The position numbers and the translations under genes were made by a program. Positions 37,314-45,902 of a stretch of 64,000 nt of DNA are shown one piece after another. This stretch comes from a cyanobacterium PCC 7702 (lineage in GTDB: Bacteria > Cyanobacteriota > Cyanobacteriia > Cyanobacteriales > Nostocaceae): NCBI GenBank assembly GCA_000332255.1, contig KB235926.1, positions 4,730,067 to 4,794,066 of the forward strand, given 5' to 3'. Numbering within the stretch: position 1 is the first letter of the stretch; each line of letters begins with the position of its first letter. The notes under the pieces are model-generated. The model was not told the DNA's origin. It ran no database searches and saw only the letters and a program-made list of their open reading frames with translations.

Positions 37314-37353
37314 AAAAAAGGCCGTGGTCTGCAATACAAGCAACCACGGTTTT
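37314..37353 (+). terminator. Rho-independent terminator of the BI-1 gene
   Basis: CCGTGGT at 37322-37328 pairs with ACCACGG at 37343-37349, preceded by A6 and followed by TTTTC. Confidence 0.8.
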
Positions 37354-37512
37354 CTGATGTTGATTGACCGTTTTCCTAGAACCCAGAAATCCCTAACTAT
37401 AGGGTCGTACGCAATCAAGGATGAATAAAATTAAAATAAACAGGGATGTCTTGTCAGAAGACACTGCTGGTCTAAAGTATAGAATTGAAGTTACCAATTA
37501 CGGGCAAATAGT

Positions 37513-38632
37513 ATGGAAGTACTAGAGTTAAAACGGGAAATTGAAACGTTGTGCGATCGCCTGGGGAAAACCCAGGACTATCTTTGACATACCTGCACTG
37601 ACAGCCAAAATCCAAGACCTAGAACAAATAGCTGCTCAACCAGGGTTTTGGAATGACCAAATTCAAGCTCAAAAAACATTGCAAAAGCTTAATGACCTCA
37701 AAGCCCAACTTCAGCAGTATCAACAATGGCAAGTTAATCTCGAAGACACTAAGGCCGTCTTGGAGCTTTTGGAATTACAAGCTGATGAGGCGTTGCTGCA
37801 AGAAGCACAAACGACCATCACCAAACTCAATCGCGAACTGGATCAGTGGGAAATACAAAAGCTCCTATCTGGACCTTATGACGAACAAGGAGCTGTACTG
37901 ACAATTAACGCTGGTGCTGGCGGTACCGACGCTCAAGATTGGGCGCAAATGCTGTTGCGCATGTACTCGCGTTGGGCGGAAAACCACGGCTACAAAGTGC
38001 ATTTAACAGAAATATCTGAAGGTGATGAAGCGGGAATAAAATCTGCCACCATAGAAATTACCGGTCGCCATGCCTACGGTTATTTGCGCTCTGAAACCGG
38101 TACTCACCGCCTGGTGCGGATTTCACCTTTTAATGCTAACGGCAAACGACAAACTAGTTTTGCCGGAGTGGAAGTGATGCCACAGTTAGATAACTCGATA
38201 CAATTAGATATTCCAGAAAAAGACTTGGAAATCACCACCTCCAGATCTGGTGGAAAAGGAGGACAAAACGTTAATAAAGTCGAAACAGCGGTGCGAATTG
38301 TTCACATTCCCACAGGTATTGCCGTACGTTGTACAGAAGAGCGCAGTCAATTGCAAAACAAAGAAAAAGCTCTTGCTCGCCTAAAAGCCAAACTGCTGGT
38401 CATTGCTCAGGAGCAAAAAGCCCAAGAAATCGCAGAAATTCGCGGTGATATTGTTGAAGCTTCCTGGGGAAACCAAATTCGCAATTATGTTTTTCATCCC
38501 TACCAAATGGTAAAGGATTTACGCACTAATGTGGAAACAACTGCGATTGCCGACGTTATGAACGGTGACATTGATTTATTCATCCAAGCTTATTTGCGTC
38601 AAGAGCACCAAACAGCACAAGCAACCGTCTAA
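37513..38632 (+). CDS. prfB: Peptide chain release factor 2 with programmed +1 frameshift
   Basis: RF2 recognises UGA and UAA stops and triggers peptide release. The first 24 codons (from the ATG at 37513, [20 protein letters not shown]) end at an in-frame TGA at 37585-37587. A +1 shift at CTT-TGA-C gives Asp and joins the main frame ([14 protein letters not shown]). The predicted product has 372 residues. Downstream the SPF stop-recognition tripeptide lies in [13 protein letters not shown] and the catalytic GGQ in [14 protein letters not shown]. Translation is autoregulated: low RF2 slows termination at the UGA and favours the shift. DUF3285 follows, a common cyanobacterial neighbour. Confidence 0.95.
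37573..37588 (+). promoter_or_regulatory. RF2 recoding site
   Basis: The stretch CCAGGACTATCTTTGA with the following C carries a Shine-Dalgarno-like AGGA, then the slippery CTT and the UGA-C stop context. It has the same spacing as the E. coli prfB recoding site (AGGGGG-TAT-CTT-TGA-C). Confidence 0.9.
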
Positions 38633-38697
38633 TCGAATAACTATTCAATAACTAAACAAACTGTTACATTGAAAGAAGAAATTGTTATCAAATCACT

Positions 38698-38853
38698 ATG
38701 AGCTCTTCTCGTTCTACGGAACCTCAACCCAGCTACGTAAAACTTGCAATGCGAAATATGGTGCAAAAGCGAGTTACTTCCTTAAAACACTTTGTCCTTA
38801 CTAGTGTAGGGCTTCTAGCTGTACTTGTAGGTCTTGCTTATCTAACTCGCTAA
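38698..38853 (+). CDS. DUF3285 family small membrane protein
   Basis: This 51-residue protein starts at the ATG at 38698 and ends at the TAA at 38851-38853. It begins MSSSRSTEPQPSYVKLAMRN, continues with a basic stretch (MVQKRVTSLKH) and ends in a single helix (FVLTSVGLLAVLVGLAYLTR). The pattern PSYVKLAMRNMV is that of DUF3285, a short single-pass family of cyanobacteria often found next to prfB. The function is unknown. It lies 65 bases after prfB and 47 bases before ybeY, so it is probably part of the same transcript. Confidence 0.8.
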   Translation: MSSSRSTEPQPSYVKLAMRNMVQKRVTSLKHFVLTSVGLLAVLVGLAYLTR

Positions 38854-38900
38854 TAACTAACCGCTAACTACAAACTCAGCACACACAGGAGAATTATTCC

Positions 38901-39395
38901 TTGCTGCAAGTTGAAGTATGGGTGCAGGATGTTGCAGGCAATGTCGATACCCAAATTACCGCAGAAACTTGGGAAAGTTGGTTTCATCGCTGGCTAGAAG
39001 TACTACAATCCCATCTTCCACCTGCATCTAGCTACGAGCTTGGCCTGCGTTTGACTGATGATAGGGAAATTCAACTGCTAAACGCTCAATATCGCCATCA
39101 AAACAAGCCCACAGATGTCTTATCCTTTGCCGCACTAGAAGTAGAATGTCCTCAGCCTGCGGACATGCTCGCTTGCTCACCTTTATATCTTGGTGATATT
39201 GTCATCTCCGTAGAAACGGCAAAGCAACAAGCCCAACAACAGGAACATCCTTTGCTTCAAGAACTGGCCTGGTTAGCAGCTCACGGATTGCTGCATTTAC
39301 TGGGCTGGGATCATCCAGATGAAGTAAGTTTAGAAAAAATGTTAACCCAACAAGTAATATTACTAAAGTCAGTTGGTATTCCTATTGACATATAA
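38901..39395 (+). CDS. ybeY: Endoribonuclease YbeY
   Basis: YbeY is a zinc-dependent single-strand endoribonuclease for 16S rRNA 3'-end maturation and ribosome quality control. The zinc motif H-x3-H-x5-H reads AHGLLHLLGWDHPDE. The other family block, YRHQNKPTDVLSFA, is also present. The 164-residue length is typical. The frame starts with TTG at 38901, supported by an AGGAG at 38887-38891, nine bases upstream; no in-frame ATG gives a complete N terminus. It begins the ybeY-dgkA-trpG order common in cyanobacteria. Confidence 0.93.
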   Translation: MLQVEVWVQDVAGNVDTQITAETWESWFHRWLEVLQSHLPPASSYELGLRLTDDREIQLLNAQYRHQNKPTDVLSFAALEVECPQPADMLACSPLYLGDIVISVETAKQQAQQQEHPLLQELAWLAAHGLLHLLGWDHPDEVSLEKMLTQQVILLKSVGIPIDI

Positions 39396-39523
39396 TCTCT
39401 ACATAACTGCATAGCTATAAAATGTAGTCTTTTGGTGCAAAATTGGCAAAGAATCTGATGAGCGATTAAAATCGGCCAAAATTTTCAATTGTATAAACTC
39501 TGCTGCTGTATTTTGTTTTGACT

Positions 39524-39979
39524 ATGTCCCACCCAGTTTCATCACCAACGAAAAACCACCTCGAAAAAGTAGTCGCCCCAAAACGGGAACTTTCTTGGCA
39601 AGTTGCTTCTAATTTATTCGTTAGTTTCAAGTATGCTTGGTGTGGGATCAGTTACGCATTTCAAACTCAACGCAATTTTCGCATTCACGTATGTGTGTGT
39701 ATTATAGCACTGGGATTAAGTATTTTCCTGCATCTCAAAACTGTAGAAATAGCAGTAATTGGTATAACTAGCGGTTTAGTTTTGGCATTAGAGCTACTGA
39801 ATACAGCGATAGAGTCGGTGGTAGATTTAACAGTTAAGCAAACGTATCACGAACTGGCAAAAATTGCTAAAGACTGTGCCGCAGGCGCAGTACTAGTCTC
39901 GGCTTTAGTAGCGGTTTTAGTGGCAAGTACGCTTTTATTACCTCCTTTGTTGGCATTGCTCGTCCAATTGCAAAGGTAG
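39524..39979 (+). CDS. dgkA: Diacylglycerol/undecaprenol kinase family protein
   Basis: This 151-residue integral membrane kinase is of the DgkA type. The signature ELLNTAIESVVDL (metal-binding Glu and Asn) lies between the second and third hydrophobic segments (HVCVCIIALGLSIFLH, VIGITSGLVLALELL). AKDCAAGAVLVSALVAVLVA follows. The N-terminal amphipathic part contains SFKYAWCGISYAFQTQRNFR, which fits the surface helix of the family. In Gram-positive and cyanobacterial members the substrate is often undecaprenol. I use the ATG at 39524; a TTG two codons earlier is possible. Confidence 0.9.
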   Translation: MSHPVSSPTKNHLEKVVAPKRELSWQVASNLFVSFKYAWCGISYAFQTQRNFRIHVCVCIIALGLSIFLHLKTVEIAVIGITSGLVLALELLNTAIESVVDLTVKQTYHELAKIAKDCAAGAVLVSALVAVLVASTLLLPPLLALLVQLQR

Positions 39980-40025
39980 GAGAAGCATTAACAATATTCT
40001 TGACACAAAGCAGGAGTTACAGACT

Positions 40026-40631
40026 GTGATTATAGTTATCGACAACTACGATAGCTTTACCTATAATTTGGTACAATATTTGGGAGAATTGGCGGCAAAA
40101 TTTCCAGTTGCGGCTGATATTAAAGTTTTTCGTAACGATCGCATTACCGTAAATGAAATAAGTGCGCTCCAGCCAGACGGTGTTGTTATATCTCCCGGTC
40201 CGGGTCGCCCGGAAGATGCAGGAATTTGCCTAGATTTGATCGCTCGACTCGGTCCTAGTTTGCCGATTTTAGGAGTTTGCTTGGGACATCAAAGTATCGG
40301 TCAAGTATTTGGCGGTAAAATAGTATCCGCACCAGAACTGATGCACGGTAAAACATCCAAAGTGTCTCACACTGGAGTTGGTGTGTTTCGCGGATTAGAA
40401 AATCCCTTCACTGCAACTCGGTATCACAGCTTGGCGATCGAGCGCGAAACGTGTCCGCAGGTTTTAGAGATCACGGCTTGGGTTGAAGATGGCACAATTA
40501 TGGGAGTGCGACACCGGAACTATCCTCACATCGAAGGCGTCCAATTTCACCCAGAAAGTGTTTTGACATCTTCAGGAAAGCAGTTACTGGGAAACTTTTT
40601 AGCAACACTACAGACGAGGACAAAAGAGTAA
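40026..40631 (+). CDS. trpG: Anthranilate/aminodeoxychorismate synthase glutaminase subunit
   Basis: This 201-residue class I glutamine amidotransferase supplies ammonia to anthranilate synthase or PabB. The triad is the Cys in LPILGVCLGHQSIGQVFGG, with His and Glu in EGVQFHPESVLT. The N terminus VIDNYDSFTYNLVQYLGEL and VISPGPGRPEDAGI are typical. Cyanobacteria often have one amphibolic TrpG/PabA, so it may serve both tryptophan and folate pathways. The start is GTG at 40026. It lies 46 bases after dgkA, and the metallo-beta-lactamase-like gene follows after only three bases. Confidence 0.93.
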   Translation: MIIVIDNYDSFTYNLVQYLGELAAKFPVAADIKVFRNDRITVNEISALQPDGVVISPGPGRPEDAGICLDLIARLGPSLPILGVCLGHQSIGQVFGGKIVSAPELMHGKTSKVSHTGVGVFRGLENPFTATRYHSLAIERETCPQVLEITAWVEDGTIMGVRHRNYPHIEGVQFHPESVLTSSGKQLLGNFLATLQTRTKE

Positions 40632-40634
40632 TTA

Positions 40635-41405
40635 ATGAGACGACGGCAATTGATGGGCTATGCGGTAGCAGGGTTGATCGCAACGACAGTAACTAGCTGG
40701 GGTTTTCAGCAGCAAGTCAATGCCCAATCGAAGGATTCATTAACAGTTCAGTGGTTGGGTCATACTTGTTTTTTATTTACCGGCAGCGGCGTGAGAATTT
40801 TGGTGAATCCATTTCGTACAATTGGTTGTACCGCTGGCTACCGTCCGCCAAAAGTAACAGCGGATTTAGTTTTAATTAGCAGTCAGCTTTTAGATGAAGG
40901 CGCAGTTGAAAATCTACCTGGAAACCCCAAGCTGGTTTACGAAGCAGGAGTCTACCAATTTCAAGGCATTAAGTTTCAGGGAATTGCTCTCGATCACGAT
41001 CGCAAAGGAGGTAGACAGTTCGGTAAAAACATAGCTTGGCAATGGAAGCAAGGTGGAATTAATATCCTCCACTTAGGAGGAGCAGCTGCACCCATTTCTA
41101 TCGAGCAAAAAATCTTGATCGGGCGTCCTGATGTGGTTTTCGTTCCCGTAGGAGGCGGGCCAAAAGCTTATAATGCTCAAGAAGCCAAACAAGCCATTCA
41201 AGTTATCGACCCCAAACTAGTCATTCCCACCCATTACCGTACGAAAGCAGCCGATGCTGCTAGCTGCGATATTTCTCCTTTAGATGATTTTTTGGCATTG
41301 ATGGACAAAACACCAGTGCGCCGCAGCAACAGCGACACAATTACCATTAGTTCCAGTCAGTTACCAAACACCACCACCATTCAAATTTTGACCTATAAAT
41401 TTTAG
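40635..41405 (+). CDS. MBL-fold-like protein with degenerate metal site, exported
   Basis: This 256-residue protein has a twin-arginine-like N terminus (MRRRQLMGYAVAGLIATTVT) and a likely signal cleavage after VNAQS. The body follows the UlaG-type metallo-beta-lactamase fold (VQWLGHTCFLFTGSGVRILV, LVLISSQLLDEGAVENL, DVVFVPVGGGPKAYNAQEA, KLVIPTHYRT). The HxHxDH motif expected after LVLIS is replaced by SQLLDE, so the dinuclear metal site is probably lost. The last His (PTHYRT) remains. It is coupled to trpG by three bases, an arrangement I have seen in other cyanobacteria. Its role is unknown. Confidence 0.83.
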   Translation: MRRRQLMGYAVAGLIATTVTSWGFQQQVNAQSKDSLTVQWLGHTCFLFTGSGVRILVNPFRTIGCTAGYRPPKVTADLVLISSQLLDEGAVENLPGNPKLVYEAGVYQFQGIKFQGIALDHDRKGGRQFGKNIAWQWKQGGINILHLGGAAAPISIEQKILIGRPDVVFVPVGGGPKAYNAQEAKQAIQVIDPKLVIPTHYRTKAADAASCDISPLDDFLALMDKTPVRRSNSDTITISSSQLPNTTTIQILTYKF

Positions 41406-41612
41406 CAAGATGCAACTAGGAGCTTGGGTTTATTTACATCGCACAGTTCATAGATAGACAGCTAAGCACAAAAGTTCTACAATCGAACTGATTGCAGTGC
41501 ATTCAGCTATTGTCGAATCCACTCAAAGACGGTAACGAATGTTCAATGATTAACCTCTGTAGCAAAATCGCTTAATAATAGAAGAAGGTCTTTAGTAGAG
41601 GGCTGCAAGCAA

Positions 41613-41735
41613 ATGGATGTAAAGCTAGTCTTAGCTGGATTGACAGTTCTGTTTACTGTGTCGTGTTTGTTCTTTGGCACAAAAAATGGATTTTACGACT
41701 CAGATAACTACCACGGCAATGGCTCTGCACATTGA
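41613..41735 (+). CDS. ndhP: Single-pass membrane microprotein, candidate NDH-1 subunit NdhP
   Basis: This 40-residue frame runs from the ATG at 41613 to the TGA at 41733-41735. It begins MDVKLVLAGLTVLFTVSCLF and ends FGTKNGFYDSD then NYHGNGSAH. One transmembrane helix followed by a conserved GTKNGFYDSD-x-YHGNGSAH tail is what I recall of NdhP, a small subunit of photosynthetic NDH-1 complexes in the thylakoid membrane. The family name rests on memory of that tail and should be checked. It stands alone between two metallo-beta-lactamase genes. A GC-rich low-complexity tract starts right after its stop. Confidence 0.6.
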   Translation: MDVKLVLAGLTVLFTVSCLFFGTKNGFYDSDNYHGNGSAH

Positions 41736-41747
41736 GAGAAACAAAAT

Positions 41748-41771
41748 CAGCAGCAACAGCAGCAGCAGCAG
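41748..41771 (+). repeat. CAG trinucleotide repeat
   Basis: Eight consecutive triplets, seven CAG and one CAA, follow the microprotein stop. A 45-codon frame starting at a TTG overlapping that stop (41732-41869) would read them as Ala. It has a Pro-rich tail (EPRRVPWRLPPQQ) and no other support. Confidence 0.7.
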
Positions 41772-41993
41772 AGACTACCGCCCCTAGTCCGGAAGTTTTG
41801 AGGACTTTTGAGCAACCCGTGTTTTTGGAACCGAGGCGGGTTCCGTGGAGGCTTCCTCCCCAACAGTAAATCCGCATTCCAAGGGTGTAGGGGCGTACTT
41901 TCGAAAACTAGCCCCAGGTAAGGTGAGAACGATCCTTGTAGTACTACTTGGCTTGTCGGAATTATTCGCAATCAGGTTAGAGGGGAGGAGAGC

Positions 41994-43676
41994 ATGAGCG
42001 ATCGCTATTGGGCATCCTCTCGAGTTGAAACAGGGGAAGTGTCTAGCGAATTAGAATGTTTAGCTTACGGTGTCAATCATCATGACGAGGGTGTGTGTCT
42101 GCTAGTACGGATGGGACCGTATCGCATTTTACTTGACTGTGGCTTAGCAGATATATCACCCCTGATGAAGGGACTTACCAAACCCGCACGTCGAGGTAGC
42201 TCGCCTTTACCTGCAGATTTTGTTTTGGTCAGTCACGCTCACAGCGATCATGCCAGAGGATTGTTAGCACTACACAAAGCTTTTCCACTGTTACCAATGT
42301 ACGCCAGCGAGGTAACTTGCAAGTTATTACCGCTAAACTGGCCTGACCAAAGCCGTCAGGATATCTCTCAACTTTGTCAAGCTCTACCGCTGCGATCGCC
42401 GCTGTTAATGAAAGACAATCTGATGGTAGAGCTATTTCCCGCCGGACATTTGCCGGGAGCGGTGGCGATACTGCTAAGCTATACTACTCCAGCGCGTACT
42501 TACAAGTTACTGTACACTGGCGACTTTTTCTTATCCAACTCCCGCTTGGTGGAGGGTCTGCGATTAGAGGAGTTGCGAGGATTGGAACTGGACGCCTTGA
42601 TCGTGGAAGGAACCTACGGTACATCCCGCCATCCCCACCGGCGCAACCAGGAAAATCAACTTGCGGAGCGAATTAATCGAGCGATCGCCGAGCGCTATTG
42701 CGTACTCCTACCTACCCCTGCTTTAGGTTTGGGTCAAGAACTGCTGATGCTGTTACGCAGTCACCACCACTTTACAGGCCGCGATCTGGATATTTGGGTA
42801 GATGGCTCTGTGGCTGTTGGTTGCGATGCTTATTTAGAATTGCTACCCCACTTTCCGCCTTCCGTACAAAACTTTGCTCGCCACCAACCTTTGTTCTGGG
42901 ACGAACGCATACGTCCGCGCGTGCGGCGTTTGCAGCCACAACAGCGTGCGGCGGTTGGTAAATCCCCTTGCATTGTCTTAACTGACTTGAAGCTCGAACT
43001 TAGCCAATACTGTCAACCCCACACGGGTCCTTGGTTGATTCTTGTACCTGAAAAAACCGACGTCAAAGTTAACAATTTAGACTTGAGAACTGTTAGTACT
43101 ACCGTGGAAAGCTACCTCCTCGCCCAACACAGTGACGGTCCCGGTACTACTCAGTTAATTCACAATTTGCGTCCCCAGCATGTAATTTTTGTCCACGGTT
43201 CCCCTACCTACCTAGCCGATCTCACTAGTTTGGATGAGTTACAAAACCGCTATCACGTTCATTCTCCAGAAGCAGGAGTATTGGTAGAAATTTCCATAGG
43301 GGATAAGTTTTTGCAACCGCCTGCACCAGAAGTTAATTATGAAGGCGAACTAACAGAGTTAGAAACAGTAGTTACTATTACTCTTCCAGATGCGATCGCA
43401 GCGGATCCCCGCTGGCGCCAATTTGCGGATACTGGTTTGATTGAAGCCCGCTGGCAAGGAGAAGAACTAGTTTTGCGGGGACTGTCGCAACGAGAGCTTC
43501 TCAACCAAAGCAGCGATCGCTTTATCTGGTCTGATATGGATTGCTGCGGTACCTGCAAGCATCAAAGGGGACAAAGATGTTGGAATCCCGCGTCCCCTTT
43601 ATATAACTTTAAAGTCACTCTTGATGGTTATTGTCCTGCTTTTGAGCGTGGAAACGAAGGTGCAGGGGATAGATAA
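41994..43676 (+). CDS. MBL-fold hydrolase with beta-CASP-like region and C-terminal Cys cluster
   Basis: This 560-residue protein has a complete metal motif (LVSHAHSDHARG), a second ligand block (FPAGHLPGAVAILLSY) and LLYTGDFFLSNSRLVEG, followed by LIVEGTYGTSRHPHR as in beta-CASP exonucleases. The motif VIFVHGSPTYLADLTSLDE provides the last His. The C-terminal 60 residues carry six Cys-rich positions (MDCCGTCKHQRGQRCWNP, then DGYCPAFE), a probable metal-binding or nucleic-acid-binding extension. It is likely a nuclease acting on RNA, but no substrate is known for this subfamily. The ATG at 41994 follows a GGGGAGGAG ribosome binding site. Confidence 0.85.
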   Translation: MSDRYWASSRVETGEVSSELECLAYGVNHHDEGVCLLVRMGPYRILLDCGLADISPLMKGLTKPARRGSSPLPADFVLVSHAHSDHARGLLALHKAFPLLPMYASEVTCKLLPLNWPDQSRQDISQLCQALPLRSPLLMKDNLMVELFPAGHLPGAVAILLSYTTPARTYKLLYTGDFFLSNSRLVEGLRLEELRGLELDALIVEGTYGTSRHPHRRNQENQLAERINRAIAERYCVLLPTPALGLGQELLMLLRSHHHFTGRDLDIWVDGSVAVGCDAYLELLPHFPPSVQNFARHQPLFWDERIRPRVRRLQPQQRAAVGKSPCIVLTDLKLELSQYCQPHTGPWLILVPEKTDVKVNNLDLRTVSTTVESYLLAQHSDGPGTTQLIHNLRPQHVIFVHGSPTYLADLTSLDELQNRYHVHSPEAGVLVEISIGDKFLQPPAPEVNYEGELTELETVVTITLPDAIAADPRWRQFADTGLIEARWQGEELVLRGLSQRELLNQSSDRFIWSDMDCCGTCKHQRGQRCWNPASPLYNFKVTLDGYCPAFERGNEGAGDR

Positions 43677-43767
43677 CTCTACTCCAAATCATGAGTTGGG
43701 TGTGGGGAAAGGGGTGTGTCTTTCTGTCCTTTTTTTTACCGACACCCAACCAACGCCTCATCCCCTG

Positions 43768-44079
43768 TTAGTCTGGATTGGAATCAGTATAGCGATTGCG
43801 GATGCGTTCTGCTTCTGGACACTCTTCGGTTAGGGGAGGTTCTACATTACCGCGCGGTACAGAAGCGAGTTTCTGGGTGATAGCGCCGATACTTTCCAGG
43901 CGAACCATTTCTTCCCAAGAACATATTTCATCTTCTTCCTCCGTTTCATAGCGCAGGGTTACTAAATCTCCCTCTATATCGATGATGCGGGCGCGTTCAA
44001 TCCAGCGTTGCTGGTCCCGCAAGAAAACACATACCTCCCGCCCATCGCAACACAGTTGATAAATCTTGCGGTGTAGCAT
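43768..44079 (-). CDS. Small conserved cyanobacterial protein (DUF6679-like)
   Basis: This 103-residue protein starts MLHRKIYQLCCDGREVCVFL and contains RDQQRWIERARIIDIEGDLV then TLRYETEEEDEICSWEEMVR. An acidic tail ends DSNPD. It looks like a small beta-barrel, possibly nucleic-acid-binding, with conserved Cys residues near the start. I recall the family as a recurrent cyanobacterial hypothetical, probably DUF6679, without a known function. It follows a decayed frame upstream (44080-44445). The end is 89 bases from the convergent MBL gene. Confidence 0.75.
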   Translation of the reverse strand: MLHRKIYQLCCDGREVCVFLRDQQRWIERARIIDIEGDLVTLRYETEEEDEICSWEEMVRLESIGAITQKLASVPRGNVEPPLTEECPEAERIRNRYTDSNPD

Positions 44080-44445
44080 CTACAGCTTCTGCCTTTTTAA
44101 ACTTAGTTAAATCTGTTAACATTTTGGGTTTTGCTCCCATCGAGATAGCACCTTGTACGGGTTTGGCAAAGCAACCTTCAAAAGTGCTTTCTTCGACCCA
44201 AGTCCAAGACTTGGTTGTGGTTGTCAGTACTTGGGGAAATCTTGGGTCATAAAGTTTGTTTGTGTTTATTGCACCAGTTTAACTTTATTTGTTGAGGTCA
44301 TTTCATAGAAATCATATAATTCGGCACTTGACCTAAGCGGGTTCGCAGCCACTGGCATTTCCTTAGTATCATTATGTAATAAAAGATACTCAAAAACAAG
44401 CTCGGTTTGCGGTTGTGTGATTTGCCTACTTGTATTCATTGGCAT
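44080..44445 (-). pseudogene. Frameshifted reading frame, family not recognised
   Basis: A 59-codon frame opens at an ATG at 44445 (MPMNTSRQITQPQTELVFEY, later SSAELYDFYEMTSTNKVKLV) and stops at 44266. The adjacent frame continues without a gap in protein-like character (TNKLYDPRFPQVLTTTTKSW, EESTFEGCFAKPVQGAI, GAKPKMLTDLTKFKKAEAV) up to the start of the DUF6679-like gene. The simplest reading is one protein of about 120 residues broken by a single frameshift near 44268. A sequencing error would have the same effect. There is no family match I can name. Confidence 0.45.
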
Positions 44446-44649
44446 TGCTGGGAAGTCTGGGGACTTGGCTTTACTTTTACCCCTACTTAAACGATCTTAG
44501 CTTATTCTTTGTAGACCTTCATGGTTTTAAACAACAACACTTCCAGAGTTGTTAACTACGTTTTTGACGTGTCTTGAGACTTCCACAACCAGCGAATTCA
44601 CAGTGTTTGCGACTTTGTGTTACCTTCTTGTTGCTAGACCAGCTGAGTT

Positions 44650-44859
44650 TTATTTTTTGTACTTGGGCAGTTCCATCCTTATATTTGAACAAGCTTCCCG
44701 CTTAATTTGACCCGCACGAACGGCGTCTAAAAGTGCTGAAAGAGCAGTCAAATCCTCTGGTTGATAACTTTTCATTGTCACTATTTGATACAGAAGACCC
44801 TCAGATTCAACACTAAGATACCCTGTTTGAAAAGCAGATTCAACGAGTGCGCGAATCAT
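44650..44859 (-). CDS. Small conserved cyanobacterial protein
   Basis: This 69-residue soluble protein begins MIRALVESAFQTGYLSVESE and continues GLLYQIVTMKSYQPEDLTAL. It is rich in helix formers, with a basic C terminus (RMELPKYKK). The pattern (RALVESAFQTGYLSVxSEGLL) is common among short cyanobacterial hypotheticals, and I know of no function. The ATG is at 44859. It appears to be a single gene; no operon partner lies within 200 bases. Confidence 0.7.
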   Translation of the reverse strand: MIRALVESAFQTGYLSVESEGLLYQIVTMKSYQPEDLTALSALLDAVRAGQIKREACSNIRMELPKYKK

Positions 44860-45062
44860 TGTAATAAAAGCGTTGCTAGCATTTGTTTACTTTACTTTGA
44901 AATATTTTTATATTTATTTAATTGATATAGATCAGCAAGTGGAAGTGATTTGGTCGGCAGAGTGATTGTGATTAAAATCACCTAATTTTTTCCGAGATAA
45001 AAAGCCAAAGCAGAGACATTTTTAATAAGCGCGGAGAAAGATAAAATTAATATTATTTACTT

Positions 45063-45887
45063 TTAATTTTCCATATTTTTGCGGTGAGGCTGGAAGTAGC
45101 GAAAATCTTCATCTTCTTTGCTCAACTGTACCCAAGCAAGATTTAAAGAGGTAAATTTTTGGACGAGGCGATCGCATGCAGGGCGTTCGGTAGCGTAATG
45201 TCCAGCATCAATTAAAATTAAACCGCGATCGCGGCTTTCTTGAAATTGATGAAACTTACAGTCAGAAGTCAAATAAGCTTGAGCACCTGTTTTGATAACC
45301 GCAGAAATAAAGCTTGCTCCCGAACCTCCCAGCACTGCGACCTTGTCAATTTTTTGCTGTAAATCTTTGACTGGAGAAACAATCAAGCTAGGAGGTTGAA
45401 GACGAGATTGGATAATTTCCAGTAGCTGTTTGATTGTCACGGAAGGATGCAGGATTCCGACCCGTCCGTATCCTAAATGGGGTTGAGTTAGTACTATCGG
45501 ATGGACTTGTTTAAGTTCTAAAATTTGAGCAAGAACGTCAGCAGTGCCATCTTGTACTTGGTCAAAATTGGTGTGGGCGCTGTAGATACCAATGTTATGA
45601 GTAAAAGCCAATCGGGCCATTTCTGCAACCGCATCGCCCTGGCATAAAGACTTGGGTGGATGAAAAATCAAGGGATGGTGTGCAAAAATCAAATTTACCG
45701 GGATGCCTGCTGCACGATAAGCGATCGCTTCCTGCATAACTGCTAAAGTTGGTGTCAGACAAACCAACACTCTTGCTTGTTCCTGTAAAACTCCCGGTTC
45801 AATTTGCCAACCGCAGTTATCCCAACTTTCTTGCCAAGAGGGATTTGCCCATTCTTCAAACCAAGCAATTAAATCGGCAATTTTCAT
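45063..45887 (-). CDS. Nif3-like dinuclear metal centre protein (GTP cyclohydrolase 1 type 2-like)
   Basis: This 274-residue NIF3/YbgI family protein forms toroidal hexamers with a two-metal site. The metal ligands sit in VNLIFAHHPLIFHPPKSLCQ and IGIYSAHTNFDQVQDGTADV, and in the C-terminal LILIDAGHYATERPACDRL. The length matches the short (non-inserted) form. The function is not settled; annotations as GTP cyclohydrolase type 2 rest on weak evidence. It lies directly downstream of the YjbQ gene on the same strand (15-base gap), so the two are likely co-transcribed. Confidence 0.92.
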   Translation of the reverse strand: MKIADLIAWFEEWANPSWQESWDNCGWQIEPGVLQEQARVLVCLTPTLAVMQEAIAYRAAGIPVNLIFAHHPLIFHPPKSLCQGDAVAEMARLAFTHNIGIYSAHTNFDQVQDGTADVLAQILELKQVHPIVLTQPHLGYGRVGILHPSVTIKQLLEIIQSRLQPPSLIVSPVKDLQQKIDKVAVLGGSGASFISAVIKTGAQAYLTSDCKFHQFQESRDRGLILIDAGHYATERPACDRLVQKFTSLNLAWVQLSKEDEDFRYFQPHRKNMEN

Positions 45888-45902
45888 TTGTATGTATATT
45901 AA

